A DNA stretch of 64,000 nt from Chara braunii. Lineage: Eukaryota > Streptophyta > Charophyceae > Charales > Characeae. The stretch lies in the NCBI GenBank assembly GCA_003427395.1, contig BFEA01000384.1, forward strand, positions 752,565 to 816,564. The letters run 5' to 3'. A program made the translations under genes and the position numbers. The notes beneath the pieces are model-generated. The model did not search any database. It had not been told where the DNA came from and saw only the letters and a program-made list of their open reading frames with translations. Shown in pieces: positions 43,140 through 53,998 of this stretch (positions are counted from its first letter, which is position 1; every line of letters begins with the position of its first letter).

Positions 43140-46100
43140 ATGCGACCCACTTGCGTTCCTGAAGCTGAGGGAGCGGACAACGTTCCTCTCGGTACCATCG
43201 TCGCATTCGGCAAGATTGCTGGAGGTTTGCTCAAGCTGCACACTAACGGTGTGTACGACCACTGCAGAATGTCTTTCAGAGGTGTTAAGGGTGTTATAGT
43301 GCCCATCAAGAGTTTCGCGGGGTACGGCTCGTCCTCACTTCAAAGGGCTTTACGATGGCTGCTGCAAGCGTCTTCCACCTCTAGTGCAATACCTCGATCT
43401 CGCGCTGAAGGTGCCGAAAGAGCGTCTAGTTCTTCTGCGAGAGTATGTTTTCCGGCTTCTGCCAGCCCATTGAGGGGTCGTCCGGCTTGGCTCAAGAAAC
43501 TCCTGAGACGCCAGTGGGGCGAGGGAGTGCGATTCACAACACTGAGGGTCGGGGCAAGGGGCACGCGCGCAGCATTCACACGCAGGTCGGACCGGATGCT
43601 CCTGGGAGCACACTTGCATTCTCCAGATGCAGGGACTCACCGGGCCGGCACTCCGAAAATCCTAAATGTCCGCTGCCAGGGCGACACGTATTCGCTTCGA
43701 GATGGAACGAGAAGAGAATTCGGCAGATCGGGGCAAGAGGTTGGATGGAATGAGGTTGAAGGGATGGGCGCTGTGCGTGAAAGCTCTGGCGGGGAGCCGA
43801 CTTGTTCGGAGAAGAAGCGCGAGCGACAGAGGATGGTGCGAGCGGAGGTGGCGGAGGAAACCCGCCGCATGAAGAGGATGAAAGGACATTCGGAGTCGGT
43901 GATGGGCGGGGATGGAGGTGAGGTCGGAGAACGTGCCTCGGGAAAGAGGGCGCCTGCGATGCCAGGCGGACAAGAACATGGAGTCGAAAAGAGGCTGTCG
44001 AAGGAAGAGGGTGGGACGACAAGTAAGAAAGCGAGGAGGCCCGACGGTTTGACCATCCGCGAGGGACAAGCTATGGGTGTAGGAGATTCGGCTCATCCAG
44101 GCGCTGCCGCCGTGAGAGAACCTTCGGAGGAATCCAAAAGGAAACTGGCAGTCGAAGAAGACGATGGCCAAAAGAAACCTCGGAGGAGGAAGACTGCTGA
44201 GGCGGCGAGCGGTGGCGAACGGGCTGTCGGTAGGCAGTTCGACGAAGTGGCAGCGTTCTGGCTCGAATACGAGCGGAACGACGACGGTGAGATCGTGGAG
44301 AAGGAGCTCCCCATTCAACTGCTCATCGAGCCCAGGAAGGTCTGCAACATCCCGGCTTGGGAAAGATATTACAACCACCGCAGTCTCAGTCGCGATAGTG
44401 TGGAGGACAAGGAAGCGATGCTAAGGCAGTTCCGCTAGGAAAAGGGAAAAATCTGGACGAAGAACCCTTTGGTTCTGGCACCCATCTACAAGCCGGTGGC
44501 GCGTAGGCCGGAGAAAGCTGAGAGGGTTTACAAAGATGTTTTCAAGTCCGAGGACAAGGACAAGTACTTCTATTACCCTGTCAACGGACAACACACCGTG
44601 GTTGCTGTGAAGGAGTTGGAGGGTGAGCCAATATTCGACTTGTGGAAGATGCACTCGTGGCCGGCGAGAGTTGTCTGGTTCTCCAACGAGGAATTCGCGG
44701 GGTATTTGCAGGCCAGTCTCAAGGAGAACACGAGACACAAGATGTCTAAGCAGCGTGCGCAGAAGGCCGCGTTCGAGGACATGCGGGAGGAATGGGAGAA
44801 CAATGGAAGGCCGCTGGCCATTCAAGGGAACCCTTCCGGCAAGGAGGCCGAGAAAACAACGTTTTTCGAATTCCAAAAGCTGCTTTTGGGAAAGAGTCCG
44901 AACGACGCTCACTGGACGATGGCAACCAAATCGGCAACGCTAGTCGACAAGGACCATGTCGCTACCATTGGCAATGCATTGAGGCAGTGGATGCCGCTCG
45001 TGACGGCCGGTGATGAAGTTTTTCGCAAAGGGATGGAGTTCTACGACAAATGGACGGAGGGGAAGTTGTTGGGCGGCGACGGGAAGACGCCATTGTCGAA
45101 GCCGCATGCCGGACAAATTTCCGGGTCTTCAAGCAATTACGGAAATGGGCTCCAAAGGGGCGGCTGGTGAAACGAAGATGGGGTGGCTGGTCCGGGTCCC
45201 GCCACCTCCGACCAAAAAGAAAATGCAAGCGGACGACAAATTTTTCGTGGTCGTGAAGGAACCGGACATGTTCTGTTGGCAGAGTCTCGCCGACATGACC
45301 GATTTCGAGAAACTGTCGATCCTCGACGACATTCTCGCACTAAGGGGAGTGTTCGTGCAATCGGCGGGCGGGCATCTGAAACGTCAACGTAAGCCTGGAA
45401 TTAAAGACATGGTCGCGGCGAGGAAAGTGGACCGCATGATGGTCCGCATGTTCCACTACATCTTGTTCCTCGAAACGGAGGAGGACGAAGGGGTTTGGCG
45501 CTACGGGAGCCCTTTTTTTCGAGACCGAGGGGCTGCTTCTGGCGGAGCTCGGACCGCAGGGCCTCACGAAACAGGTGTGGGTCGAACTGCGAAAGCATTT
45601 TCAGGGTGCGGTGGAGTACGTGAACACTTGCAAACGCACCCTTCCGCACGAGAAGGAGTCCCTCGACGACACCAGGAAAATGTACGAGGATGACAGGTTC
45701 CCGAAATCTTTCGAAAAGTCCGTCCGTTCCATCTTACGACGGACGGAAGAAGAAGTTCGAGACACGATTAGGGTCAGCGGGGATGTGAGGCACATCAAAT
45801 GGGAGAAGCACGAGCGGGTGACCAGCCTTATTCCTTTTTGTTGCATGCCTTCCCAAGCTCACAGTCGTCTCACTGAGATCCGCGAGATTGTGCGACATTA
45901 CGTGTGCAACTTGTACGTCCTCGATTTGTGTTATCCCACACTCCTCACAGAGTGGCGAGAAGACGATTTCGCTAACTTGCAAGGCGTTCTCCAAACACTG
46001 TGGCCAACGCACTGGGCACTTGTGGTCTTTTTCCCCTCTCGTTGGGAGCTCAGTTTCTTGAAAGGCATGGCCAGGCTTAGCATCCATCACGTCAGGATAG

Positions 46101-47497
46101 GGAAGTGGGTGCGCCATGCACAAAGGCCGGCCACTATCCGGGAAGGCAATATGCTGGTTGAGGAGTGTGATCGCCTGTACGTGATTTTCAATGGCGAGAA
46201 CCTGGCAGACAACACAGCCGCAGTCTTTCCGGCCAGTAGCCCGACAAAGGCTCCCCGTGCTCATGGTCCAAGTCCGGGCAAACACGCGGTGGCGGCCCGC
46301 TCGAAAGCTGTCTGTTCGTCGGACCCATCAGGACAGGCTGTGGCGTGTTTCAACGTGGTGGACGACGACAGGTTCCCTCGCAGCCTGTGGGAGGACGGCG
46401 GCGTGACTAGTGTTCGTGGACCTGCTTACGGGGACATGGAGCGGAACCCGTCCCATCTACTTGGTCTAATCGAAAACTTTTGCAGAGATGGGCAAACTGT
46501 TTTTTTCATTGGGAAGGCGCATGTGTCTGTCGTGTGGGAGCTCCTGTGCAACGGTCGAAACTTAGTCGCGTTGGAGGACAAGGCGAACATGATCGATTAC
46601 CTTCACGAGTTCGTGAAGACACCCGAGGCAGACCCTCGCAATTACTGCTCTTTTGTCCAGACCACTGGCGAACGGAACTGGGATACCAAACGTGACATGT
46701 ATTGGAAATTGTCGGGGAACAAAAGGACGGAGGTTTGGGACTTCCTTTTCCAACCCGGACCGCCTGCTCAGACCGACCTCGAATATAGTCGACGGAGAAA
46801 CCTGGTGTTCGCTGTGTTGAATGGGTACCACGATGCACCCAGGGAGTCTGTCTCGAATTTCCTGAGAAGGTTGGAGCACGTTTACTTCTTGATGGTCGAA
46901 CCGCTCACCCTCGAAAACTACAAGGCGCATTTTGACGAGGAGGACCCTTTCGACGCTGAAGACATGGAGGAGCTGAGCGACTCTGAAACCTTCGATTTCG
47001 AGTCCATGCCACTTCCTCGGATGGTTGGACAGGTTGGTGATGAAGGGGAAGGTGGTCCTCAGAGATATAGCACGTCCCCTGCCGGCTTGAAGCGTGTGTT
47101 TGGGCGCGAAAGAGTCGACGACCAATCGTCTGATGACGGGGAGGAAGAGAGAGACTATGATTACGAACCTTGTGACAAGCTCCCTGGGGACCATGATACC
47201 TGGGAGAATGACAGACTCTTCTTCTTCGGCAAACATCACCGGTTCACGTCGGAGGATGTCTGGGGACACAACGTCGTCTGGCACCCGAGGATATTCCAAC
47301 CTGCTGTGAAGAATGGGAAGTGGGTCATGGCAATAAAGGAAGTCGATGGCAAGTGGAGTGGAATGAACAGACAGGGGGCGGGTCCATTTAAGAAAAAGGC
47401 AAGAGGTGCTCTGGTGGAGCATTTGAGGGTTATGAACCCCGACAGGAGCCTGCCGGACGTCGATGCGTATGCAGTCCAAAAGCTAGATGAGTTGTAG
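43140..47497 (+). pseudogene. large X protein resembling a permuted N6/N4 DNA methyltransferase, disrupted
   Basis: About 1,450 residues once joined. The start is uncertain, and the first clearly protein-like stretch begins near 43140. The order is a Lys/Arg/Glu-rich region (43700-44230), a globular part interrupted by TAG at 44436-44438 with the frame continuing, a +1 shift near 45115 (AAATTT), a +1 shift at seven T near 45515, then an open frame to 47497. The last part has LYVLDLCYPTLLTEW, WALVVFFPSRWEL, WVRHAQRP and LYVIFNGE, and later HLLGLIENFCRDGQTVFFIGK with VALED. This order, motif IV before motif I, is that of beta-class amino-methyltransferases. The DPPY-type motif reads DLCY and the FxGxG motif reads FIGKA, so catalysis is doubtful. 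The C-terminal 90 residues (FFFGKHHRFTSEDVWG onward) are unassigned. Confidence 0.5.
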
Positions 47498-48344
47498 CAA
47501 TTTTTTAAGGTTTCTTCATTTGGAGGAACCTGTCATCTTTACTCGTAGGACTTTCGGCAGCGTCGTGCTGCCTTTGTTTGTTTTCAGGTTGTTCTCATTG
47601 CTTGTCGCGCAACATCGGCTAGAGGGTTGCAGCGGACGCTTACGTGAAGTAGAAGCTTAGATGTCGATGTAAATATCCCAGCCACGTGGTGCAGTATCTT
47701 TTGAGTAGATGCTTACATATCGGATGTGGATATCCCAACTTTTTGCTCCCTTTGTTTGCTTTCGAGTTGTTCTCCTTATGTCCTCTACGACCGCGGCAGC
47801 ACCGTGCTGTGTTTGTTCATTTCCAGGTTGTGCTCCTGTGTTACTCATGGGATGTCTTCGTCCTCATGTGGACATTGTTTACACTCATGCTCGTGGGGCT
47901 CGATACTCTGGTTCATTTAGCAAGATATTGGTGAAAGATATCAACGATTTCTTCTTGGTCGCCAAATTATTTCGTGCTTATCTCTTTCTTTCGCGAGACT
48001 TTGTGGTGTGAAAGCCCCTCTCCCCCGCCCCAACCTGACCGCCCTGCTTTCACATGTTCTAGCTCGCCCCTGTTCTGCGCGTGCCGCCCCGTCTTGCGGT
48101 TAACCCCCCTCTGCTCGTCTCCACTGTATGTTGTCTGTTGGTTCCATATGACAATTGCGAACTTGTTCTCCATTCGGAAACCAATTATCGCCAGAATGTA
48201 TGTGTGCTTGAAGTTGTTTTACGGATTAAACGGTGCGCTAAATGTTATCCCCAGAATACATTTCGTGCTCTCCACGGAATGCTGGTTGTTGTTTCCGTAT
48301 GAGAAATGCGAACATATTCGCACTTGGGATGCCGTTCGTTTGTA
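47498..48344. other. gene-free stretch after the methyltransferase-like gene
   Basis: AT-richer sequence with repeated words (GATGTCGATGTAAATATCCC and GATGTGGATATCCCAAC, CGTGCTG, TTTGTTTG) and no supported ORF. A palindrome variant (ATGCGAACATATTCGCACTT) lies near 48305. Confidence 0.5.
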
Positions 48345-48830
48345 ATTAAACCGTTCATGTCCACAAATTTGCCAAAATGATTACTTTTTGTGCTGTCAAC
48401 GCCAGCTTGTTCATAAATGCAAGTTCGGCAAAATGATCATCACTTGTGCCATTCCCGAAATGTGTGTGCTTGGCCCATGTGTTTGGCGTTGAAGGATCGA
48501 TATGAGGCGTTCGCAAAAATGGATGATTTGTCGAAAATGTTATCTTTTGTGTTCTCACTGGAAGACTGATCATTTACGCAAGTTCGCAAAAAATGCTATT
48601 TTTTTTTACAGGCCTTCTGTTTTATTGACAAAATGGATAAATCGCGTTCATTTGTGATTAAACCGTTCATGTCCACAAATTTGCCAAAATGATTGCTTTT
48701 TGTGCTGTCAACGCCAGCTTGTTCATATCTGCAAGTTGGAATGCTGGCTATTGTTTCCTTCTGTGTTGTCACTGGAAGAGTGATCATTTACGCAAGTTCG
48801 CAAAAAATGATTGAACAGCGGCAGGATGAC
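48345..48830 (+). repeat. direct repeat of about 100 bp, spaced 307 bp
   Basis: GTTCATGTCCACAAATTTGC and the following 60 bases occur at about 48354 and 48667 with very few changes. CACTGGAAGA-TGATCATTTACGCAAG also occurs twice (near 48556 and 48768). Confidence 0.85.
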
Positions 48831-49480
48831 CGGTCCGCCTCTCCGATGTGGATCTAACGGTGGGTTGCGTCAAATCTGCTCTCATAGATCCACACCGGGG
48901 ATGGGGGCCGAGATCCGACCACAGTTTGCTTGTAAGGCATCATATGATGTGTTGATATAACCGACATCCAGAACTGCTTGGTGAGCATCTAGTGCTATGC
49001 CGATAAGTTCCAAACACGGCCGCAAAGTCGCCTAAGAGTGTTCATTGTCGGTTCCTCGCGTCATCGATTCCCACGTGATGAGTACAGTACACAACGGCAG
49101 GATGGCAGGTCCCCCTAGCCGGAATGGATTAAATGGTGGATTGCGTCAAATCTGCTCTCAAAGATCCGCACCGGGTAGAAGGTCCTGGAATCAGCCACTG
49201 CTTGCTTGTAAGCATCAAATGATGTGTCCATACAATCGACAACCAATACTGTTTGGTGAGCATCTAGTGCTACGCCAATAAGTTCTGAACACGACCGCAA
49301 GGTCCCCTAAGAATGCTTTTAGCACTAGAGTTCTCTGACCGCCGACTGTTTGGCACTTCGTGAAGGTGGTCATTTCTAACGATGCAGAAGGCTCGTGATC
49401 ACTTCCATTGCTTGTATATGTGCCGATGGGTGCTCAGCGTTGCATACATGTAGTACTGTTGGCCCCCGCTGGATACATTA
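48805..49480 (-). repeat. right copies of the 470-bp X repeat, inverted relative to 28903-30180
   Basis: 48805-49030 is the reverse complement of the type seen at 29915-30150, and 49040-49470 of the type at 28960-29370, with shared words GTGAGCATCTAGTGCTA, GCGTCAAATCTGCTCTCA and GACCTGCCATCCTGCCG in the matching orientation. A further piece at 49735-49850 (GTTCAACTGCAGTCTCTC and CT tract) is the reverse complement of the GA-tract junction. Confidence 0.88.
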
Positions 49481-49812
49481 CCGTCTCGGATGCATCCCAT
49501 AGAAGGACCTCACACGCTGCGGACATGCAAATTCCCTGGGAGTGCTAATGGCAATCCGCAGCGACAACTCATAACGTGCGGGAAACAAATACACAGCCAT
49601 CACCAACGACTGCTTGACACTTCTTGAAGGTGGTCCGCCACTTCTTAAAGGTGGTCAGTCACCAAACAGATCACGACCTGACATCAACCTCGCATTAACG
49701 TTCCCGTCCGAGTGCAAATGGCAATCCGGGAAGACGGCCAATGAGTGTTTGACGCTTCCTTAAGGTGCTCTGTCGAACATCGATAACAGCGAATTGACTC
49801 GTTGTTCAACTG

Positions 49813-49844
<32 letters not shown>

Positions 49845-49868
49845 CCCCCCTCCCCCCCCTGTGTTTCC

Positions 49869-49902
49869 NNNNNNNNNNNNNNNNNNNNNNNNNNNNNNNN
49901 NN
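49869..49902. other. assembly gap, N run
   Basis: 34 N next to a CT/C homopolymer tract, a typical failure point. Confidence 0.98.
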
Positions 49903-50419
49903 TTGCAATTTCATATAATGTCCGATGCCTGGACCTTTTTGCTAAATGGGGTCGACAATGGGTATGTCATGGGTGATCGAATCCAGTTGCAATCTCATAT
50001 AATGCGGTGATGACCGTTAATAACCGTTGGCGCCTTTAGCGTGATTGTTCACTCGCCTTTACCCCTGCGCATTGATTTCATTTCGCGCTCAAATGTCGTA
50101 TTGACGGATAAAGATGCACCACAATTGCCGAGATTCACATCTGCGTGAGTGGGAACTGTGCGATGCATCACATTTGTCAGGCTCATTGCGGGCAAGGTCC
50201 TCAGAGTCTTATATAAGGGATTTGTCAACGACTAAGTGGAAATTCTATCGTAGTTTAAGATTCCGTCCTCTACCTTTGCTCGCAGAAATTAATGACCCGC
50301 TTAGAGCGTCCAATTTTTGGGGTTCGTGACGCTGTCGAGCACATTGGTCTTAATCCTCGTCACGAATACATATTGACCTTCCGCAAGCCGCTGCGGCTGA
50401 GTGCGCCAGTCATACATCT
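49903..50419. other. no gene seen
   Basis: Ordinary-composition sequence inside X without repeats or a supported ORF. Confidence 0.45.
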
Positions 50420-50650
50420 CGCGAGCCCCTACGACAGGATGGGCACTACGCGAGGCGCGACTTACCTCCACCTTGCGGGAGCTGTCACCTCCCTTCGGTG
50501 GGCGTATCCCCGCCGAGCTACCAGTCCACAGTACGAAAGCTGGTCAATTGAAATCGCAGAGGTGGACCAGCCGATGACGTTTCTCGTTCTTTGTAGCATA
50601 CGGGGTACGCGCGGTCCCACACCTCTGTCGGACCCGCACACGAACCGGCG
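50420..50650. repeat. dispersed repeat shared with 10690-10960
   Basis: The same orientation and order of blocks as at 10690-10960. It lies inside X, so a repeat of the host genome has entered X, or both came from a third source. The short frames that differ between the two copies argue against a protein. Confidence 0.75.
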
Positions 50651-50689
50651 CACTTTGGGGGGCTGAAGTCTGAGCCCACTACGATTGGA

Positions 50690-50775
50690 CGCGGTCGACT
50701 AGGACGTATCCCGCTCACTACGCACGCGAATCGGCGACGTTGGTCGACTAGGACGTATCCCGCTCACTACGAACA
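50690..50775 (+). repeat. 50-bp spaced duplication
   Basis: GGTCGACTAGGACGTATCCC followed by GCTCACTACG occurs twice, at about 50693 and 50740. Confidence 0.88.
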
Positions 50776-51179
50776 TAATATTAAAAATAAAACGTGTACA
50801 CACACACACGAAACGACAGAAAACAACATAACAACAACGCGACAACACTCCTAGTCCCTTGAGTAGCCATCCCATAACTTTCCGTCGCGGAAATCGGATA
50901 GCCGACACTCGCGAGACTTTGTATAAAACAGCGCGGCCACAGGGCTATCTCATATCGACTAGCAATGCATGTGCATGCAAGCAGTCGCAATGATGGTGTA
51001 CTATGTACTGCCCATAATAAAGCGACCCTTCTGCACGTTGATGGGCCCGGACCACTCGAACAAACCTGGAGTTTATTCTGAGTTGCCGAGCGGCGGCTGC
51101 TCCAAAAGGCTGCCTCGAAGATAGCCTACAAGGGAGAAATTCGAACACCGTTGGTGTGCTGGGGTGGTTGGGGTTGGGT

Positions 51180-51180
51180 G

Positions 51181-51214
<34 letters not shown>
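51180..51214 (+). repeat. (TG)n microsatellite
   Basis: About 15 TG units after a GGGGTTGGG-rich lead. Confidence 0.96.
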
Positions 51215-51402
51215 TGGGTCGAGTACTCCAAGCGATGGCAGTTGACCCATATCACTGCCCACTTAGCAACACTTAGCAATGATTGTTTCGATTTATTCTT
51301 ATTTATGTGACAGTCGCTCCTCAGTTCATATTGCCAACATGAATTTCTCTTACTTATATCGCTCCAACATGAATTCCGGCTTTGTCACAAAAAGTGAACA
51401 AT

Positions 51403-51433
51403 CAAAAGGTTCACTTTTAACGAAATGTGTATT
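51403..51433 (-). repeat. right terminal inverted repeat of X
   Basis: On the - strand it begins AATACACATTTCGTTAAAAG and matches the left end at 28 of 31 positions. Just inside, TTCACTTTTTG is the reverse complement of the subterminal word at the left end. Confidence 0.85.
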
Positions 51434-51434
51434 A

Positions 51435-52680
51435 ACCTCATCTGGTATCCGATGCCCTTCCGTTGCTCGCCGCTCTCGGATCACTCGGAGAACCTCCTCC
51501 TCCCTCTCCATAGCCTCTTCCTTTGATGTCTCTAGCAGGATCGAGATCGGTTTTGCTTTCTTCCCTACCGTCTTGTACTTTCAAACACTTCCTTCCGGGA
51601 TCTTTCTCTTAAAAAATGAACGGTCAGGATTACCCTCGTCACCTCTATGACTCGTGGTTGAATACTGACTAATTTTCCATTCAGACAATATCCCTTCTGC
51701 ACTACTCCTTCGAATTTGGTCAATGTCGTCGGGTCCACCCTTACTTTGTGGTATCTGATAGCCTTGATGAGCTGTAGCAAATCGGGAATCTCGAGTGCGA
51801 CTTTCGGTACGTCCATGTGCACTTCTTTCCGCTTGGGCAGGCTGGCCCCAAGCTCAACTTCTGACTCCTTTTCTGCCACCTTGACACCTAAGACCTCGTC
51901 CTCCTGCCTTCTCTTCTTCCGAGGCAGGCCCATCTTGATCCATTCCTTTTTGTTGAAAGCCTCCTCAATCATGATTTCTACCCTCTCTCTTACCTTTCAT
52001 TTGCGCAAAAACCCCCTTCCACGCGCTATCTTTGAATGACGGCGACCACGTTGCTAACTTCCCCTTCGGAGGGTCTCCTCCCGTCCCAAGGAGTCGGAGA
52101 AGCTCCCCTCGGCCGGTCACTGAGTTCTCTATATCTACCATGTATGTGCCATCATGCAGATGCATCCCTATCATTTTTACATTGGCGCACCATGGTCTTC
52201 CAAGGATTATGTCATGGTCCATCTCCTCCATTACGATCATCCGCTGAAATGACCAGATCGACTCCCTAACCCCTGCCTTGACTGCACATTTCGTGACATA
52301 CCCAGTGAACGGAATTTCCCCACCGGCTCCCCGGATGCTCCTTATTACCTCCTTATTTACTGTGCAGCTGGTGATTGTTGCGAAGTCTCTTCTTATGAGA
52401 GTGATTTTTGTTCCACTAACGCGTCGGTATGATGAGTCCCGATCTGGATTTTCAACTTTCCTACGGGCAGTGCATGGAAGCTAAGCTTTGTTCCGGGAGG
52501 TGCCCTGATGACTTCGCCACCTTCTCGGTCTGGCAAGCTCAGGCGGATGTTCGCAAAGGCCTGCTCGAGATCTTTCAAATCCCCGCGACTTCTTGCGGAG
52601 CTTCCTCCTCCCTTTCCTCTTTCGATGATCGGGGTTTTAGTCTATCTCTACTCGCCGCCGAGTCAACAGTTGTCTGAGCC
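51435..52680 (-). pseudogene. G2 protease and linker region
   Basis: The order is the upstream spacer (52578-52393, DLEQAFANIRLSLPDREGGE), a damaged protease start, the ILG motif (DHDIILGRPW, 52240-51965), then the linker (51972-51565) with EEAFNKKEWIKM and PDLLQLIKAIRYHK. Where G1 reads LVDGGAKITL, G2 reads LVEQKS and shifts frame, which fits a small deletion over the catalytic aspartate. Neither copy in this window can therefore supply the protease. Confidence 0.75.
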
Positions 52681-52894
52681 CTTTGAGCAACCTGGGGCTG
52701 GCTTGCAACATGGTCTGAAACGATACTGACACCATGGTTCCTAGCAATTTGCTAAGGGTGTCATCGTTCTCAGGGATGGTTAAGATCAGGATTTGATACC
52801 AAAACTTTTTCTTAGCAGCGGTGACCTTGTCTGTAGGCTCTTCTTCCCTAGGCTTCCCATAAACTTTCTCCGGCTCCCCAGCCTCGGGCTCTAC

Positions 52895-53998
52895 CTAGGG
52901 CGCGGAGCCTCCGGCAACCTCCTCCATCACGGTGTCCCAGATAATCCTTCTTCCCGCCGTCCCTAATCGAGTAGTCGCGTTCACCCTATCACGTCCGTCG
53001 CTTTCCAAAATGAAGTTGACCTGCGGCCCACGGCCCCGGAGTTGGTCCCAGATGATATCGACCACCGACTCAGCTTCTACTGCCGCTATCTCTAACCCAT
53101 TGAGCATGATAATGGCGTGTCGCATCCCCCCCGGCGAGTTCCAATTCACGAGTTCCCCCTGCGGTCCGAATATCTCCCCCTTTAATGATCTGGTACATCT
53201 CCTTTTTAATATATCATGATTGAGCTTCGGACATGTGCGCACAAAATGTCCTACTGCGGTGCAGTACTTACATTGCTCGTTAGCGGGGTCTCTTCGACCG
53301 AACCCTCGGTTGGCTACTCCTGCCGGGATTACGGCTTCCTGGGGAGGGAGGGCAGGTCGGGATACTTGCGCCTGCATAATCAGCAGCGCGTTCTCCACCC
53401 TTTCAATCTTATTGTCGACTCCGTGGACTCGTTCATGTAGACTTTCAATCCCCCTTTTTACCTTGCCCCCCGTCCTACTGGTCAGATCTATGACCTCCCC
53501 TTCCTTAAGCAAGGCCAATGTTTCGGTCACCACTGTCTTCTCAGCCAGATCCGTTACTGTACTAAAATCAACATCCCTGGTGTTTACGAATTTGCTCGTC
53601 TGTTGGTAAGCTGACAGGATCTTGTCTTTGTCGAACTCGGAGAACTGCTTGAGGAGGTACTTGCTCATTATCCGGTCCGTAACCCCGGGGATCCTTAGCA
53701 CTACCAGGGTAAACTCCCGTAGGAAGTCGTTGTAAGTTGCGAAGTTCTTCCTTTGAACTGCCGCTAAGTTGGCCTCTATTGCCATTTTCTCCGCTGCTAG
53801 GTACTTTCTCATCATTACATCCCGGGTTTCCTTCCAGGATCGGCTCGCGGCTACGATGGTCATTATGTCTCGTCCCAGGCTCAATGACACATGCTGCCCT
53901 AGGTGGTCCATCTTTTCTTCTTCGGTCCATTTCAACAACGCAGCTAGGTTCTCGTAATCTATTAGGAACTCTGTGATGTTCGCCCCGTCGAATGTCAA
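52895..53998 (-). CDS. gag: G2 Gag core with CCHC zinc knuckle
   Basis: A 367-residue uninterrupted frame. The first 200 residues have the helical look of a retrotransposon Gag (EFLIDYENLAALLKWTEEEK, LGQHVSLSLGRDIM, FATYNDFLREFTLVVLRIPG). The zinc knuckle near residues 240-253 reads CKYCTAVGHFVRTC, followed by WNSPGGM and NFILESDGRDRVN as in G1. The first codon at 53998 is TTG, and in the same frame the protein continues upstream (LADAKKK), so the real start is further 5' and was separated by a frameshift near 54010. Confidence 0.85.
   Translation of the reverse strand: MTFDGANITEFLIDYENLAALLKWTEEEKMDHLGQHVSLSLGRDIMTIVAASRSWKETRDVMMRKYLAAEKMAIEANLAAVQRKNFATYNDFLREFTLVVLRIPGVTDRIMSKYLLKQFSEFDKDKILSAYQQTSKFVNTRDVDFSTVTDLAEKTVVTETLALLKEGEVIDLTSRTGGKVKRGIESLHERVHGVDNKIERVENALLIMQAQVSRPALPPQEAVIPAGVANRGFGRRDPANEQCKYCTAVGHFVRTCPKLNHDILKRRCTRSLKGEIFGPQGELVNWNSPGGMRHAIIMLNGLEIAAVEAESVVDIIWDQLRGRGPQVNFILESDGRDRVNATTRLGTAGRRIIWDTVMEEVAGGSAP

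Larger units (their letters stand above)
23040..51433. mobile_element. element X: 28.4-kb giant TIR-bounded transposon-like insertion in gypsy G2
   Basis: X interrupts G2 at one exact point. Its ends are inverted repeats of 31 bp, both starting AATACACATTTCGT, with 28 of 31 positions equal. A 3-bp ACC flanks both sides (23037-23039 and 51435-51437), with one extra A at 51434. X contains a left block of - strand genes, a right block with one + strand gene, internal direct and inverted repeats near both ends, and a dispersed palindrome I did not see outside. It has no visible polymerase B, capsid, packaging ATPase or tyrosine recombinase, so it is neither a recognisable Polinton nor a Starship. 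The superfamily is unassigned. An assembly join is the main alternative, but it would not by itself explain matching inverted ends at the two break points. Confidence 0.82.

Noticed and set aside
23040-51433. Polinton/Maverick, Starship or Helitron assignment for X
   Set aside because: I saw no polymerase B, retroviral-type integrase, capsid, packaging ATPase, tyrosine recombinase or Rep-helicase. The 3-bp flanking duplication also differs from the 6 bp of Polintons.
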